A stretch of DNA of 64,000 nt, taken from the NCBI GenBank assembly GCA_016706055.1, contig JADJKL010000006.1, positions 336,573-400,572 on the forward strand. Reading direction: 5' to 3'. Made by a program: the position numbers and the translations under genes. The notes under the pieces were generated by a model. The model had not been told where the DNA came from, did not search any database, and saw only the letters and a program-made list of their open reading frames with translations. Shown in pieces: positions 11,038-21,200 of the stretch (position 1 is its first letter; the number at the start of each line of letters is the position of its first letter). This DNA comes from Chitinophagaceae bacterium. GTDB taxonomy: Bacteria > Bacteroidota > Bacteroidia > Chitinophagales > Chitinophagaceae.

Positions 11038-12643
11038 ATGAAAAGGAAAGATTTTTTACTCAGCACCATACCTGCCGCTGCCATTCTGCCAGAGGTAATA
11101 AATGGGTATTCTGTAAAAGCATTTAATAGCAACTCTCCATTGGTGCAGGCATTAATGCGGGGAACTACATTGACGGATCATGTATTGGTCATCATACAAT
11201 TATCTGGTGGAAATGATGGATTAAATATGGTAATTCCTGTAGATGCAGGCTATGCCAATTATGTAAATGCAAGAAGCAATGTGGCGTTACCGCAAAACAA
11301 AGTGTTGCCAATCGCCGGAGTTACCGGCACCGGCATTCATACTGCTATGACGGGATTACAGTCTTTGTTTAGTGAAGGCAAAGCAAAAGTGATACAGGCA
11401 GTTGGATATCCGCAACCAAATTTTTCTCACTTCAGAGCTACTGATATTTGGATGAGCGGATCTAATAGTAACCAAGAAGTATATAGCGGTTGGGCAGGAC
11501 GATATTTGAATTATGAGTATCCCAATTTTCCTACGGGTTATCCAAATACAGATATGCCTGATCCGTTGGCAATTCAAATTGGTTCCAGCACCACATTAAC
11601 TTCGCAAGGTTCTGCTGCTAATATGGGAATGAGTATTACCAATCCAACTACATTTTATAATTTAATAAGTGGCACTATTGATCCAGCACCGGCAACTCCT
11701 GCAGGAAAAGAATTGACGTATATAAGAACAGTTAATCAGCAAACACAACAATATTCAACAGTTATAAAAGCAGCAGCTAATGCTGTTACACAACAAGGAA
11801 CTTATCCTGCTAACAATTCTTTGGGAGATCAGTTAAAAATTGTTGCCCGGTTAGTAAGTGGAGGATTGAAGACAAGAGTGTATATGGTAAATTTCGGTGG
11901 CTTTGATACTCACTCTGTTCAAGTAAATGCTGCCGATACAACAACCGGCAATCATGCTACTTTATTACAAAGAGTTTCCGATGCCATCAAAGCTTTTCAA
12001 GATGACTTGAAACAGATGGGTGTGGAAGACAGAGTAGTAGGAATGACGTACAGTGAATTTGGAAGAAGAATAAAATCAAACTCCAGTACCGGAACAGATC
12101 ATGGTGCTGCTGCGCCGATGTTTTTATTTGGAAGTAAGATTGATCCCGGCATGTTAGGTGTTAATCCAACTATACCTGCCAATGCATCGGTGAATGATAA
12201 TATTCCCATGCAATATGATTTTAGAAGTGTGTATGCTACTTTATTGGAAAAATGGTTTTGCCTTGATAAAACAATTGTGGATTCATTATTCCCTCCGAAT
12301 ATAAATGCTCAGCTACAAAGTCTGCCATTGATTAAGGCTGGTGCTTGTAATACAGTTACACCACCTGCACCTGGTAATGATGAAGTATTAATAACAAACA
12401 GAGCCAATCCATTTACATCTAGTACTACGATTGTTTTTAAAACACAAGGTGGCCGTACTTTTATTCAGGTAATAGATACACTGGGTAGAATGATCAAAGT
12501 ACTCATTGATATAGATTATCCTGGACCTGGCACTTATACTGTTCCTTTTTGATGCAGAAGGATTACCCAACGGGATTTATTATGCCCGTTTGCAAAATGG
12601 AGTGATACAACAGGTGAGAGCCATGTTGAAAGTGAGGCCGTAA
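11038..12643 (+). CDS. DUF1501 family secreted protein with C-terminal sorting domain, frameshifted at its end
   Basis: Starts MKRKDFLLST with an Ala/Pro-rich leader. It belongs to the sulfatase/alkaline-phosphatase-like DUF1501 family: LVIIQLSGGNDGLNMVIP, FSHFRATDIWMSG, NFGGFDTH and YSEFGRRIKSN ... GTDHG are visible in order. The uninterrupted frame stops at 12,552, but CCTTTTTGATG has one T too many. Repaired, it continues FDAEGLPNGIYYARLQNG to a stop at 12,641-12,643, completing a T9SS type A sorting domain that begins around ITNRANPF. It forms an operon-like pair with the DUF1800 gene. Export through the T9SS is inferred from the C-terminus. Confidence 0.87.
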
Positions 12644-12646
12644 GTT

Positions 12647-13237
12647 TTAATCTAAAATACGATGCCCCGCATTCACCCAATCAGTAATTTTTTGTTTATC
12701 AATTGCCGTTAAAGGAGCATTTGGTGCAGCAGGCATTTGTGTAGGTACATTATCTACAGCTCTTGCTTTTATTATGTCCCAGTTAAAAAGAACACTGGAA
12801 TCAGTATTAAAATTTTTGCCAGCAGTATTCCCACCATTATAATGACATGGGCCGCAGTACCCGGAAATCACAGATCTTACCAAAGCATATTTTGGCCCGT
12901 AAGCAAAAATGGCAATCGTAATAGTATCTGTACAGTTGTTTTGATTCTTTACTGTCAGTATATAATTGCCCGGTGCCAGGTTTGTAAAATTGCGGGAAGC
13001 TTGAAATGTTCCGTTATTTAGTTTATAGCTGATTGTATCACCAATCGGATAATTAATTGCTATTGTGCCATTGTTTGCTCCGCCAACCGATTCAGTTTTA
13101 AAATAGTCAATTGTATAGTTTACACCAAGGCAGAGATCGGGTGGAGCAGCCGTATCCTTTTTTGAACAGGTTGTAATAAAGAATGACAACAGCATTAATT
13201 GCAATGAAGCTGTTGTTGCATATCTGGTTTTACGCAT
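12647..13237 (-). CDS. Lipoprotein with C-terminal one-heme cytochrome c domain
   Basis: Intact at 196 residues. The N-terminus has a hydrophobic stretch ending FFITTCSKKD, a plausible lipobox with the lipidated Cys at residue 24. Residues 35-110 form a beta-sandwich-like region similar to SprB-type gliding-protein repeats (TISYKLNNGTFQASRNFTNLxxGxYxLTV). The C-terminal 75 residues carry a CXXCH heme motif at 128-132 (CGPCH) and a later QMPAAPNAPL stretch that can supply the Met ligand. It converges on the DUF1501 gene with three bases between stops. Likely a periplasmic or outer-membrane redox lipoprotein; its partner is unknown. Confidence 0.75.
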   Translation of the reverse strand: MRKTRYATTASLQLMLLSFFITTCSKKDTAAPPDLCLGVNYTIDYFKTESVGGANNGTIAINYPIGDTISYKLNNGTFQASRNFTNLAPGNYILTVKNQNNCTDTITIAIFAYGPKYALVRSVISGYCGPCHYNGGNTAGKNFNTDSSVLFNWDIIKARAVDNVPTQMPAAPNAPLTAIDKQKITDWVNAGHRILD

Positions 13238-13356
13238 ACTCTAAATTAAATGAATTATTAAATGGTTCGTGGTTTTAAAGTGAATTCGGGTTTATTGACT
13301 TTTCGATTATGAGAAAGATTAAAGTGGCTAAGATCTTAAAGAAAAGGAAAACATAA

Positions 13357-13725
13357 ATGAAGCATTGTTGCATTTATTATAAAAACAATATATTTGCAGC
13401 AGTGCTTTTTTTCAGACATACCAAATTTAAAAAAATAGCTGCTGGCTTACTGCTGGCCTTATTGGTATTTATTCATACTGAAAAAGCGGTTCACCAGCAT
13501 GAAAAGGCGATTGCAAAATCGAGCCAAACCGGTTACACAACTGCATCTAACAATATCTTTTGTGCTATTTGCGATTATGTATTTGCAAAAGATGCAGATG
13601 TGCCAGCACAATCCATCATATCATTCAGAGCTGATTATTTTCAGGAACAGTCAGTACAATTAATAACACACAATAACAAGATTATTGTTTTTCAAATTGC
13701 AGATAGAGGTCCTCCTACCTGTTAA
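13357..13725 (+). CDS. Small membrane-anchored His/Cys protein
   Basis: 122 residues with one hydrophobic segment at about 26-40, then HTEKAVHQHEKAI and a CAICDY pair, ending RGPPTC. I do not recognise a named family, though the layout (one helix, His-rich stretch, CxxC, terminal RGPP) resembles short proteins found upstream of metal- or heme-type TonB receptors in Bacteroidota. It lies 92 bases before such a receptor on the same strand. A periplasmic metal-binding or metal-sensing accessory role is inference. An internal start at MK-free residues is not evident, so the first ATG is kept. Confidence 0.6.
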   Translation: MKHCCIYYKNNIFAAVLFFRHTKFKKIAAGLLLALLVFIHTEKAVHQHEKAIAKSSQTGYTTASNNIFCAICDYVFAKDADVPAQSIISFRADYFQEQSVQLITHNNKIIVFQIADRGPPTC

Positions 13726-13817
13726 ATAGATTATTGTAAGCGATAATCAGATCCCCGTTTCAAAAATTATTTCTTTTACTGGCTATTTAATAATAGCTCT
13801 ATTCTATATGTTATATT

Positions 13818-16226
13818 ATGAAAAAGATTCTATTCTTTTTAATACCGTTTATTTATTCTTTCAACAGTGCCAATGCTCAAACAAATATTTCTTCAAGTAA
13901 AGAAAAAGTAAGCCTGTCAGGAAAAATTACAGATGAAAAGACTGGTGAAGCATTACCAGGAGCATCTGTTTATATGGCTGATGACAAAATAGGTACCATT
14001 GCTAATACGGAAGGAAAATACAGATTAGATAATATTCCAAATGGACATCATGTAGTGGAAGTTTCGTATTCTGGCTACAGCACATTGGTAGTGCATCTTG
14101 AATTAAACAGTTCTGTAGAAAAAGATTTTGCTTTGTCTTCTGTAGTAGTAGAAAACTTAGGTGTTATTGTTACAGGTGTTGCAGGTGCAACAAGCATACG
14201 CAAATCACCAGTGCCGGTTGCCTCTATCCGCAAGCAGGCTTTATTACAAACACCTTCTACCAATATCATTGATGCCTTAACGCATATTCCAGGGGTGTCG
14301 CAGGTTTCTACCGGACCAGCTATTTCAAAACCATACATCCGGGGTTTGGGTGGAAACAGAGTAGTGATAATAAACGAAGGTGTGCGGCAGGAAGGACAAC
14401 AATGGGGCGACGAACATGGAGCAGAGATTGATGAAATGAGTGTGGCAAGAGCAGAAGTAGTAAAAGGCCCTGCTTCTTTAATGTATGGTAGTGATGCATT
14501 GGCAGGTGTAATTAACTTTATTACCAATAGTCCTGTTGCGGAAGGCACATTGAAAGGGAATATTATTTCTAATTATCAAACCAATAATGGCTTGTTTGCC
14601 ATCAATGGAAACCTAGCAGGTAACAAGAATGGCTTAAACTGGAATTTGTACGGCACTTATAAATCAGCCGGTAACTATCAGAATAAATATGATGGCAAAG
14701 TGTTGAATTCAGGATTCAATGAAAAAAATGTTGGTGGTTACATCGGCATCAACAAAAGCTGGGGTTATAGTCATATCATCCTTAGCCGTTTTGATCAGCA
14801 TCTCGGATTAATAGAAGGTGAGAGAGATGATGCAACAGGTCTTTTCATGTTATTTGGCGGAACCCCGTTAGAAAGAATTGCAACAAAAGCAGACCTTGAC
14901 AAAAGAGAACTATTTGTACCACAACAAAGAGTGCAGCATAATAAAATTGTGAGTGATAATAATTTTGCTTTTAAGAAAAGCAGGTTGAAAGTAAATCTGG
15001 CGTATCAAAACAACTTGCGTCAGGAGTTTGGTAATGCAGAAGATCCGGAGGAAAATGAACTTTTTTTCGACCTTAAAACTTTTAATTACAATCTGCAATG
15101 GCAGTTACCTGAGTTAAAAGAATGGCATGCAACAATAGGTGTAAATGGAATGCGGCAATCCAATCAGAACAAAGGAGAAGAATCATTAATTCCGGAATAC
15201 AATCTTTTTGACATTGGCGGATTTGTATTTGTGCAAAGAACATTTAAGAAAGCAACCGTAAGTGGCGGATTACGTTATGATACCCGAACAATTAATTCAA
15301 TGGAATTGATTGAAGGTGGCGATATAAAGTTTAACCAGTTTTCCCGTTCCTTCTCTAATGTTTCAGGAAGTGTCGGTGTAAGTTATGAAGCAACTGATAA
15401 GGTAACCTTAAAAGCAAACCTAGCAAGAGGGTTCCGTTCGCCGACATTGGCGGAGCTTGCCAGCAATGGTGCACATGAAGGAACAAATCGTTATGAATAT
15501 GGAGAGCAGAGCCTTCGTTCAGAAACGAGTTTGCAAATGGACGGCGGTTTGAATTTTAATTATGAACACTTCAGTATTGACGTCAGTGCATTTTATAATA
15601 GGTTGAATGATTTTATTTTTTACAGAAAACTGGAATCAGCTTTTGGGGGCGACTCATTAGTAAATAATGGTGGTGATTTTATTCCTGCATTTAAATTTAA
15701 TCAGCAGGATGCAAAACTGGCAGGCTTTGAAGCGTCTATCGACATACATCCGCATCCGCTTGACTGGTTACATTTTGAAAATGCTGTTTCATTTGTCCGG
15801 GGACAATTTGACAATCCGATTGATGGAAGTAATAATATTCCATTGATACCTGCTGCACGGCTAACGAGTGAGTTGAAAGCTGATTTTAAAAAGCTTAATA
15901 ATACAATTCATAATTTTTATGCAAAGCTTGAATTGGACAAAACATTTAAACAGAATAATCCATTTACAGGGTTTGAAACAGAAACGGCAACTGATGGATA
16001 TGCTTTATTGAATGCAGGTATAGGAGCAGATATTGTAAATGGTAAGAAAACATTATTTAGTGTATATCTTGGTGCGAACAATATTACAGATGTAGCATAC
16101 CAAAGCCATCTAAGCCGCTTAAAATATACTGCGGAAAACATGGTAAGTGGAAGAATTGGTGTTTTTAATACAGGAAGAAATTTCTCATTTAAAGTAAATG
16201 TACCATTAGAGTTTTCAAAGAAGTAA
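13818..16226 (+). CDS. TonB-dependent receptor with carboxypeptidase-type regulatory domain
   Basis: Intact at 802 residues. Signal peptide (ends NSANAQ), then a CarboxypepD_reg-like domain at about 30-105 (LSGKITDEKTGEALPGAS ... GKYRLDNIPNG), plug domain at about 125-240 (DALTHIPGV, PYIRGLGGNRV, VVKGPASLMYGSDALAGVIN) and a 22-strand-type barrel to the end. The plug loop GQQWGDEHGAEID is characteristic of receptors in the ZnuD-like and related metal/heme group. Together with the His/Cys protein just upstream this suggests uptake of a metal ion or metal complex. Substrate is inferred; receptor identity is secure. No SusD-like partner is present, which argues against glycan uptake. Confidence 0.92.
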   Translation: MKKILFFLIPFIYSFNSANAQTNISSSKEKVSLSGKITDEKTGEALPGASVYMADDKIGTIANTEGKYRLDNIPNGHHVVEVSYSGYSTLVVHLELNSSVEKDFALSSVVVENLGVIVTGVAGATSIRKSPVPVASIRKQALLQTPSTNIIDALTHIPGVSQVSTGPAISKPYIRGLGGNRVVIINEGVRQEGQQWGDEHGAEIDEMSVARAEVVKGPASLMYGSDALAGVINFITNSPVAEGTLKGNIISNYQTNNGLFAINGNLAGNKNGLNWNLYGTYKSAGNYQNKYDGKVLNSGFNEKNVGGYIGINKSWGYSHIILSRFDQHLGLIEGERDDATGLFMLFGGTPLERIATKADLDKRELFVPQQRVQHNKIVSDNNFAFKKSRLKVNLAYQNNLRQEFGNAEDPEENELFFDLKTFNYNLQWQLPELKEWHATIGVNGMRQSNQNKGEESLIPEYNLFDIGGFVFVQRTFKKATVSGGLRYDTRTINSMELIEGGDIKFNQFSRSFSNVSGSVGVSYEATDKVTLKANLARGFRSPTLAELASNGAHEGTNRYEYGEQSLRSETSLQMDGGLNFNYEHFSIDVSAFYNRLNDFIFYRKLESAFGGDSLVNNGGDFIPAFKFNQQDAKLAGFEASIDIHPHPLDWLHFENAVSFVRGQFDNPIDGSNNIPLIPAARLTSELKADFKKLNNTIHNFYAKLELDKTFKQNNPFTGFETETATDGYALLNAGIGADIVNGKKTLFSVYLGANNITDVAYQSHLSRLKYTAENMVSGRIGVFNTGRNFSFKVNVPLEFSKK

Positions 16227-16301
16227 AGGTTAGGGTGTATATTTACATATTGCTACTGCCATTTTCATTGTTTTTTAATTATTATTGAAACAAAACTCAA
16301 A

Positions 16302-16749
16302 ATGGAAATCAACTTTAATACACCTGCCTTATTATTCCCGGCTATCAGTTTGTTATTGCTTGCTTATACAAATAGGTATCTTGCCTTGGCTAGCCTTATT
16401 AGAAAATTACATGATGAATATGTAAGAGGAGAGAAGAATAATTTGCTGCTGAAGCAAATAAAGATTCTTCGTTTGAGAATTAATATGGTTCGTCAAATGC
16501 AGGCATTGGGTGTTTTTAGTTTCTTGTGTTGCGTCATCACAATGTATGGAGTATATAAACAATGGACTGGCTTTCAACAGTTATGTCTTTGCTGCAAGCC
16601 TATTAAGTTTATTTGTTTCGTTAATTATTTCTTTGCTGGAAATTTCTCAAAGTACAAAAGCATTGGAGTGGGAGTTGAGTGATATGGAAGACCTGGATAA
16701 AGAGAACTTTATCACTACTATGTTCACAAAAGATAAGAAGGATAAATAG
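16302..16749 (+). CDS. DUF2721 family membrane protein, frameshifted
   Basis: Joined length is about 148 residues. It opens with a hydrophobic segment (TPALLFPAISLLLLAYTNRYLALASLIR), a basic amphipathic stretch (KQIKILRLRINMVRQMQALGV), a second membrane segment and a third (FAASLLSLFVSLIISLLEIS). This three-segment layout with the R-L-R-I-x-M-V-R-x-M block is DUF2721. The frame breaks near 16,562: ACTGGCTTTC carries an extra G relative to YKQWTAFNSYVFA. Function of the family is unknown. A hairpin just past the stop probably ends its transcript. Confidence 0.75.
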
Positions 16750-16782
16750 GAGCTATGTATTTATAGCTCTTTCACTTTTTTA
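16750..16782 (+). terminator. Hairpin terminator between converging genes
   Basis: Stem GAGCTAT (16750-16756) pairs with ATAGCTC (16763-16769) across a six-base loop, followed by TTTCACTTTTTT. It lies between the plus-strand DUF2721 stop and the minus-strand rhodanese stop. Confidence 0.65.
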
Positions 16783-17074
16783 ATACACTCATCCAGCTAC
16801 CTCCATTATAAACGTCTTTAATTCCGTTCGATTTTAATATTCTTGCTGCTTGCCCGCTTCTGTTACCGGAGGCACAGCATAAAACAACTGGTCTTTCCAT
16901 TCCTTTTATTCTTTCAATGTTAGAAGTAATAAGATTGAGCGGAATATTTATTGACTCAGGCACTCTGCCTTGGTCATATTCGTTTACATGCCGAACATCA
17001 ATTATAATTGCTCCTTTGCGTAATGCCTCTTTGATGGAGCTTTTGCCGAATCCAAAAAAAGATAATAGTCCCAT
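16772..17074 (-). CDS. Single-domain rhodanese-like protein
   Basis: 100 residues, one rhodanese domain. The active-site loop is CCASGNRS at residues 66-73, with the catalytic Cys at 67; the CH2A-like block DVRHVNEYDQGRVPESINIPL is at 26-46. Such proteins carry sulfur as a persulfide. There is no signal peptide, so it is cytosolic. Its start lies two bases from the stop of the upstream ABC transporter gene on the same strand, so the two are probably one transcript, though no functional link is obvious. Confidence 0.9.
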   Translation of the reverse strand: MGLLSFFGFGKSSIKEALRKGAIIIDVRHVNEYDQGRVPESINIPLNLITSNIERIKGMERPVVLCCASGNRSGQAARILKSNGIKDVYNGGSWMSVLKK

Positions 17075-17076
17075 AT

Positions 17077-18852
17077 TTAAGCTACGTATATTTTAGATTT
17101 TCTTTCACCAATCTGCTGACGCCACATGGCATAATACAAACCTTTTTCTTCCAGCAGCTTTTCATGATTACCTGTTTCTACCACATCGCCTTTTTCTAAA
17201 ACATAAATTCTATCGGCATGCATTATGGTCGAAAGTCTATGAGCAATCAGGATGCTTATTTGTTTTCCATCACTTGAAATTTCACGGATGGTATCTGTAA
17301 TGGCTTCTTCCGTTATGGAGTCCAATGCTGAAGTAGCTTCATCAAATAACAATACTTTTGGCTTGCGAAGCAAGGCTCTTGCAATGGAAAGTCGTTGTTT
17401 TTCTCCTCCGGATAATTTTAATCCGCCTTCACCAATCATAGTTTCTAATCCTTTATCGGCTCTGGCTACTAAATTAGTACAGGAAGCTTTATTTAATACA
17501 TCCATTACTTCATCATCTGTAGCTTCAGGATTTACAAAGACGAGATTCTCACGGATAGTGCCTGAAAACAATTGAGTGTCCTGTGTTACAAAACCAATTT
17601 GGTTTCGCAGATCATCAAAGTCAATATTATTTTCATCAATATTATTATACAATATTCTTCCTTGCTGCGGACGATAAAGGCCAACGAGCAATTTCATTAA
17701 TGTTGTTTTACCAGAGCCTGACGGTCCAACAAAAGCAATTGTTTCTCCGGTGTTTACTTTAAAACTTATTTCATTGATAGCCTTTTGCGAAGCAGTTTTA
17801 TGTTTGAAGCCTACATTCTCAAATTCCAATGTTTCTATTTTGCCCAGATGTTTTGGATTAGCAGCTTTTGGTTCTGGATCCTTTTTCATCAGAGTCTCAA
17901 AATTCTCCAGCGATGCCTGTGCTTCTCTGTAAGTAAGAATGATATTGCCGATCTCCTGCAATGGACCAAAAACAAAGAAAGAAAAGATTTGCATGGTTGC
18001 TAATTCCCAAGGCTGCATTTCCTTGCGGAAGATCATCCACATTAATAGAAATAAAATTATCTGACGAAGTGTGTTTACAAATGTGCCTTGTATAAAACTG
18101 ATGCTACGAAGACGTTTTACTTTTTTTAATTCAAGACCGAGAATATTAAATGTATTTTTATTTAAACGCTTTACTTCTTGTCCGGTAAGACCTAAGCTTT
18201 TTACTAATTCTATATTGCGGAGCGATTCTGTAGTAGAGCCTGCTAAGGAAGTTGTTTCTTTTACTATGACTTTCTGAACTGTTTTTATTTTTTTGCTGAG
18301 TAGGTTGGATATAATTGTTAGTAAAAAAATTCCACCGAAATAAATAAGCGGTAATAGGGGATGAATCTGAAAAGCAAAAATGGCAACAAATAATATTCCT
18401 ATCACCACTGGAAACAATACGTTTACAAATGAAGCGACAAACTTTTCTGTGTCTATTCTTACTTTCAGTAAAATACCTAATGTTTCTCCGCTTCTTTGAT
18501 CTTCAAATTCTTGATAAGGAAGCCCCATAGCATGTTGCAATCCTTCAGTAAAAACAGTAGCTCCAAATTTTTGTGTAACTACATTTAAAAAATAATCCTG
18601 AAAAGCTTTGGCTATCCGGCTTATCATAGCAACACCAATGGATGCACCAAGCAAAGTAAGTAGTGGTCCTGCAAATCCCCACCAGAATGGTTGATAAGCT
18701 GCGCTGTTATCATGGTATTTATAACCAAGGTCTATCAATTTACCAAAGATGATAGGGTCAATAAGAGAGAAACTGATATTAATGGCGGCCAGAAAAAGCA
18801 CCAAAGCAACGAGCCATTTATGTGGTTTGAGATAGCGTAGTAATATTTTCAT
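17077..18852 (-). CDS. ABC transporter, fused permease and ATPase (exporter type)
   Basis: I place the start at MKILLRYLKPHKW (18,852), the normal opening of this half-transporter family; reading can be extended to 18,969 but adds 39 residues that look noncoding. The protein is 591 residues: six-helix membrane domain at about 1-300, then an ATPase domain with Walker A GPSGSGKTT, signature LSGGEKQR, Walker B VLLFDEAT and switch His in AHRLSTI. All catalytic motifs are intact. It should work as a homodimer exporting lipid, peptide or drug-like compounds; the substrate cannot be read from sequence. Followed immediately by the rhodanese gene. Confidence 0.9.
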   Translation of the reverse strand: MKILLRYLKPHKWLVALVLFLAAINISFSLIDPIIFGKLIDLGYKYHDNSAAYQPFWWGFAGPLLTLLGASIGVAMISRIAKAFQDYFLNVVTQKFGATVFTEGLQHAMGLPYQEFEDQRSGETLGILLKVRIDTEKFVASFVNVLFPVVIGILFVAIFAFQIHPLLPLIYFGGIFLLTIISNLLSKKIKTVQKVIVKETTSLAGSTTESLRNIELVKSLGLTGQEVKRLNKNTFNILGLELKKVKRLRSISFIQGTFVNTLRQIILFLLMWMIFRKEMQPWELATMQIFSFFVFGPLQEIGNIILTYREAQASLENFETLMKKDPEPKAANPKHLGKIETLEFENVGFKHKTASQKAINEISFKVNTGETIAFVGPSGSGKTTLMKLLVGLYRPQQGRILYNNIDENNIDFDDLRNQIGFVTQDTQLFSGTIRENLVFVNPEATDDEVMDVLNKASCTNLVARADKGLETMIGEGGLKLSGGEKQRLSIARALLRKPKVLLFDEATSALDSITEEAITDTIREISSDGKQISILIAHRLSTIMHADRIYVLEKGDVVETGNHEKLLEEKGLYYAMWRQQIGERKSKIYVA

Positions 18853-18989
18853 TTTATAATTTGAAGGAGAAAGAAGAATCCTTATGCAAACATTGTACAA
18901 TTTTCGGAAAAAATGACAACATAGCAGCATTTGTGTGAGAACCGGCTGAATAATTACCGTTTCCGACAATACACAAGGGAGAAAGGCAA

Positions 18990-19551
18990 TTATGTCGGAA
19001 AGTTTTTTGACTGTTTTACCCGTATCGCTTGGTTTATATGTCTTCGTTCATGACCGATAATTATTACTATAGCATTTCTTAAGCTATAAGATACCAATCC
19101 TGATATTGGCGATGTAACATATACTTCATCCAAATCTGCATCTATACATTTGTTTAGCTGCAAAAATATTTCGTCATGATGTCTATTAAATTCGGTGAGA
19201 AAGTCATCTGCCACTTCATTTTCCCGAGGCCGGAAAAGGCTAGGGGCTTTTATTTTTTTCTTTACTTTTTCCTGTGTTTGTGTTATCAGCACAGAGCCCC
19301 AGAAATTTTTTAAAGGATTAAATTTTTCCCAGCGACCGCTTTTAAAATTAGTATATTTTTTTCTCGATAATGTTGATGCGCAGTCCATCAGAAATAATAA
19401 GATGTTCTAAACATTGTGCAATACTCCACGAAGCATCTTGCGGTTTCCAGTTTAATTGTTTGGTTGTAAGTACAGAAAGTTCAGCATTTACTTTTTCTTT
19501 TGCTTCTGTTCCTCTTTGTATCTGTTGCTGTATAAAATCGGGATCTTTCAT
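18990..19551 (-). CDS. DinB-like family protein, frameshifted
   Basis: Joined length is about 185 residues. The start at MKDPDFIQQQIQRG (19,551) opens a four-helix DinB-like bundle: WKPQDASWSIAQCLEHL (first metal-ligand His), ... FLTEFNRHHDEIFLQL, and HERRHINQAIRV near the end (second and third His). On the coding strand GAGAAAAAAATATAC has seven A where six give IEKKYTNFKSG, so one base is extra near 19,358. DinB-like proteins bind a divalent metal and include thiol-dependent transferases; the substrate here is unknown. Confidence 0.75.
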
Positions 19552-19597
19552 TTTGGAGACTGAAAGTAGTAAAGTAATCAATAATAGCTACAACAAA

Positions 19598-21145
19598 TTA
19601 CCCCGCCCTGCCTTCCCTGTCCAGACTACGATATTGAATCGCTTCTGCACGAGGTTCTGGTTTGATATCGCCTGATAACGAAAGATCAGCAATCGTACGG
19701 GACACTTGCAATATGCTATCGTAGGCTCTTGCAGATAAATTCAGTTTTTCCATAGCTGTTTTTAACAGGTTTGCACCAACTTGGTTAATCACACAAATTT
19801 CTTTCAGCATTTTACTACTTATCTGTGCATTGCAATAAATTCCGGGGTTGTCTTTATATCGTTCAGCTTGTTTTTCTCTGGCGGCTATTACTCTTTCTCG
19901 TATGGTAGCAGAGTTTTCTTGTGGTTTTGTCGAAGATAATTCATTGAAAGCAACAGGAGTCACTTCCACATGCAGATCAATTCTATCTAATAAAGGACCC
20001 GAAATTTTATTCAGATATTTCTGAACTGCTCCTGGCGGGCAGGTGCATTCTCTTTCCGGATGATTATAAAAACCGCAAGGGCAAGGGTTCATACTTGCCA
20101 TCAGCATAAATGATGCAGGAAAGTCAACAGCCACTTTTGCTCTGGAGATAGTTACTTTTCTTTCTTCCATCGGTTGGCGCATTACTTCCAGCACTGTTCT
20201 TTTAAATTCAGGCAATTCATCCAGAAACAAAACACCGTTATGTGCTAAAGAAATTTCTCCCGGTTGCGGATTACCACCGCCGCCAACCAATGCCACATCG
20301 CTAATAGTATGATGTGGTGAACGGAATGGCCTTCTTGAAACCAATGTTGCATTCTCTGGTAACTTGCCAGCAACAGAATGAATCTTTGTTGTTTCTAATG
20401 CTTCCTGTAACGAAAGTGGTGGAAGAATGGTTGGTAGTCTTTTTGCCAGCATCGTTTTACCTGCACCGGGCGGGCCAATCAATATGGCATTATGTCCGCC
20501 TGCTGCTGCAATTTCTAAAGCTCTCTTTATGTTTTCCTGTCCTTTTACATCTACAAAATCTATTTCAAAATCAGATTGTGAATGAGCAAACTCTTCTCTG
20601 GTATTGACAACAGTAGGTTCTAATCCTTTTTCTTCATTCTCAAAAAAATCAATTACCTGTTTGATGTTTTCAACTCCATATACAGCAAGATTATTCACCA
20701 TGGCTGCTTCTTTTGCATTCATTTTCGGAAGAATCAAGCCTTTAAAGCCTTCTTTTCTTGCTTGTATTGAAATAGGTAATGCTCCTTTTATAGAACGAAT
20801 TTCACCATTGAGGGATAACTCACCCATGATGACATAGTTGCTCAAAGCTTCCGCATTCTCAATTTGTTTGGAGGCGGCTAGTATTCCCAATGCAATGGGC
20901 AGATCAAATGGTGTTCCGCTTTTTTTAATATCAGCAGGTGCAAGGTTAACCACCACTTTAGTGCGGGGCATATTGTAGCCGTTCGTTTTAAAAGTACTTT
21001 CTACTCTATGCAAACTTTCTTTAACGGCATTATCCGGCAAGCCAACAATCATTGGGTCTTTACCGGTCGTTAGCCAGTTTACTTCGATGGTAATGGTAAT
21101 TGCGTCCACACCATATACTGCACTGCCAAATGTTTTTACAAGCAT
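19598..21145 (-). CDS. comM: YifB/ComM family Mg-chelatase-like AAA+ ATPase
   Basis: Intact at 515 residues. The N-terminal ChlI-like domain (VEVNWLTTGKDPMIVGLPDNAVKES) spans about 1-180. The AAA+ core follows with Walker A GPPGAGKT at 224-231 and Walker B GVLFLDE, then a cysteine cluster CPCGFYNHPERECTCPP typical of the family, and a C-terminal helical domain (SARAYDSILQVSRTIADL). ComM is a hexameric helicase that promotes branch migration during natural transformation in the species where it has been tested; many Bacteroidota keep it outside any competence operon, as here. Confidence 0.92.
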   Translation of the reverse strand: MLVKTFGSAVYGVDAITITIEVNWLTTGKDPMIVGLPDNAVKESLHRVESTFKTNGYNMPRTKVVVNLAPADIKKSGTPFDLPIALGILAASKQIENAEALSNYVIMGELSLNGEIRSIKGALPISIQARKEGFKGLILPKMNAKEAAMVNNLAVYGVENIKQVIDFFENEEKGLEPTVVNTREEFAHSQSDFEIDFVDVKGQENIKRALEIAAAGGHNAILIGPPGAGKTMLAKRLPTILPPLSLQEALETTKIHSVAGKLPENATLVSRRPFRSPHHTISDVALVGGGGNPQPGEISLAHNGVLFLDELPEFKRTVLEVMRQPMEERKVTISRAKVAVDFPASFMLMASMNPCPCGFYNHPERECTCPPGAVQKYLNKISGPLLDRIDLHVEVTPVAFNELSSTKPQENSATIRERVIAAREKQAERYKDNPGIYCNAQISSKMLKEICVINQVGANLLKTAMEKLNLSARAYDSILQVSRTIADLSLSGDIKPEPRAEAIQYRSLDREGRAG

Positions 21146-21200
21146 GGGTTGAAGATAAGAGAATTAGCGGTCTGCGTTATTACCGGAAAGTGGTATTCTT

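Noticed and set aside
14075..14548. 157-codon open frame on the minus strand
   Set aside because: Lies wholly inside the plug-domain region of the TonB receptor gene; a shadow frame.
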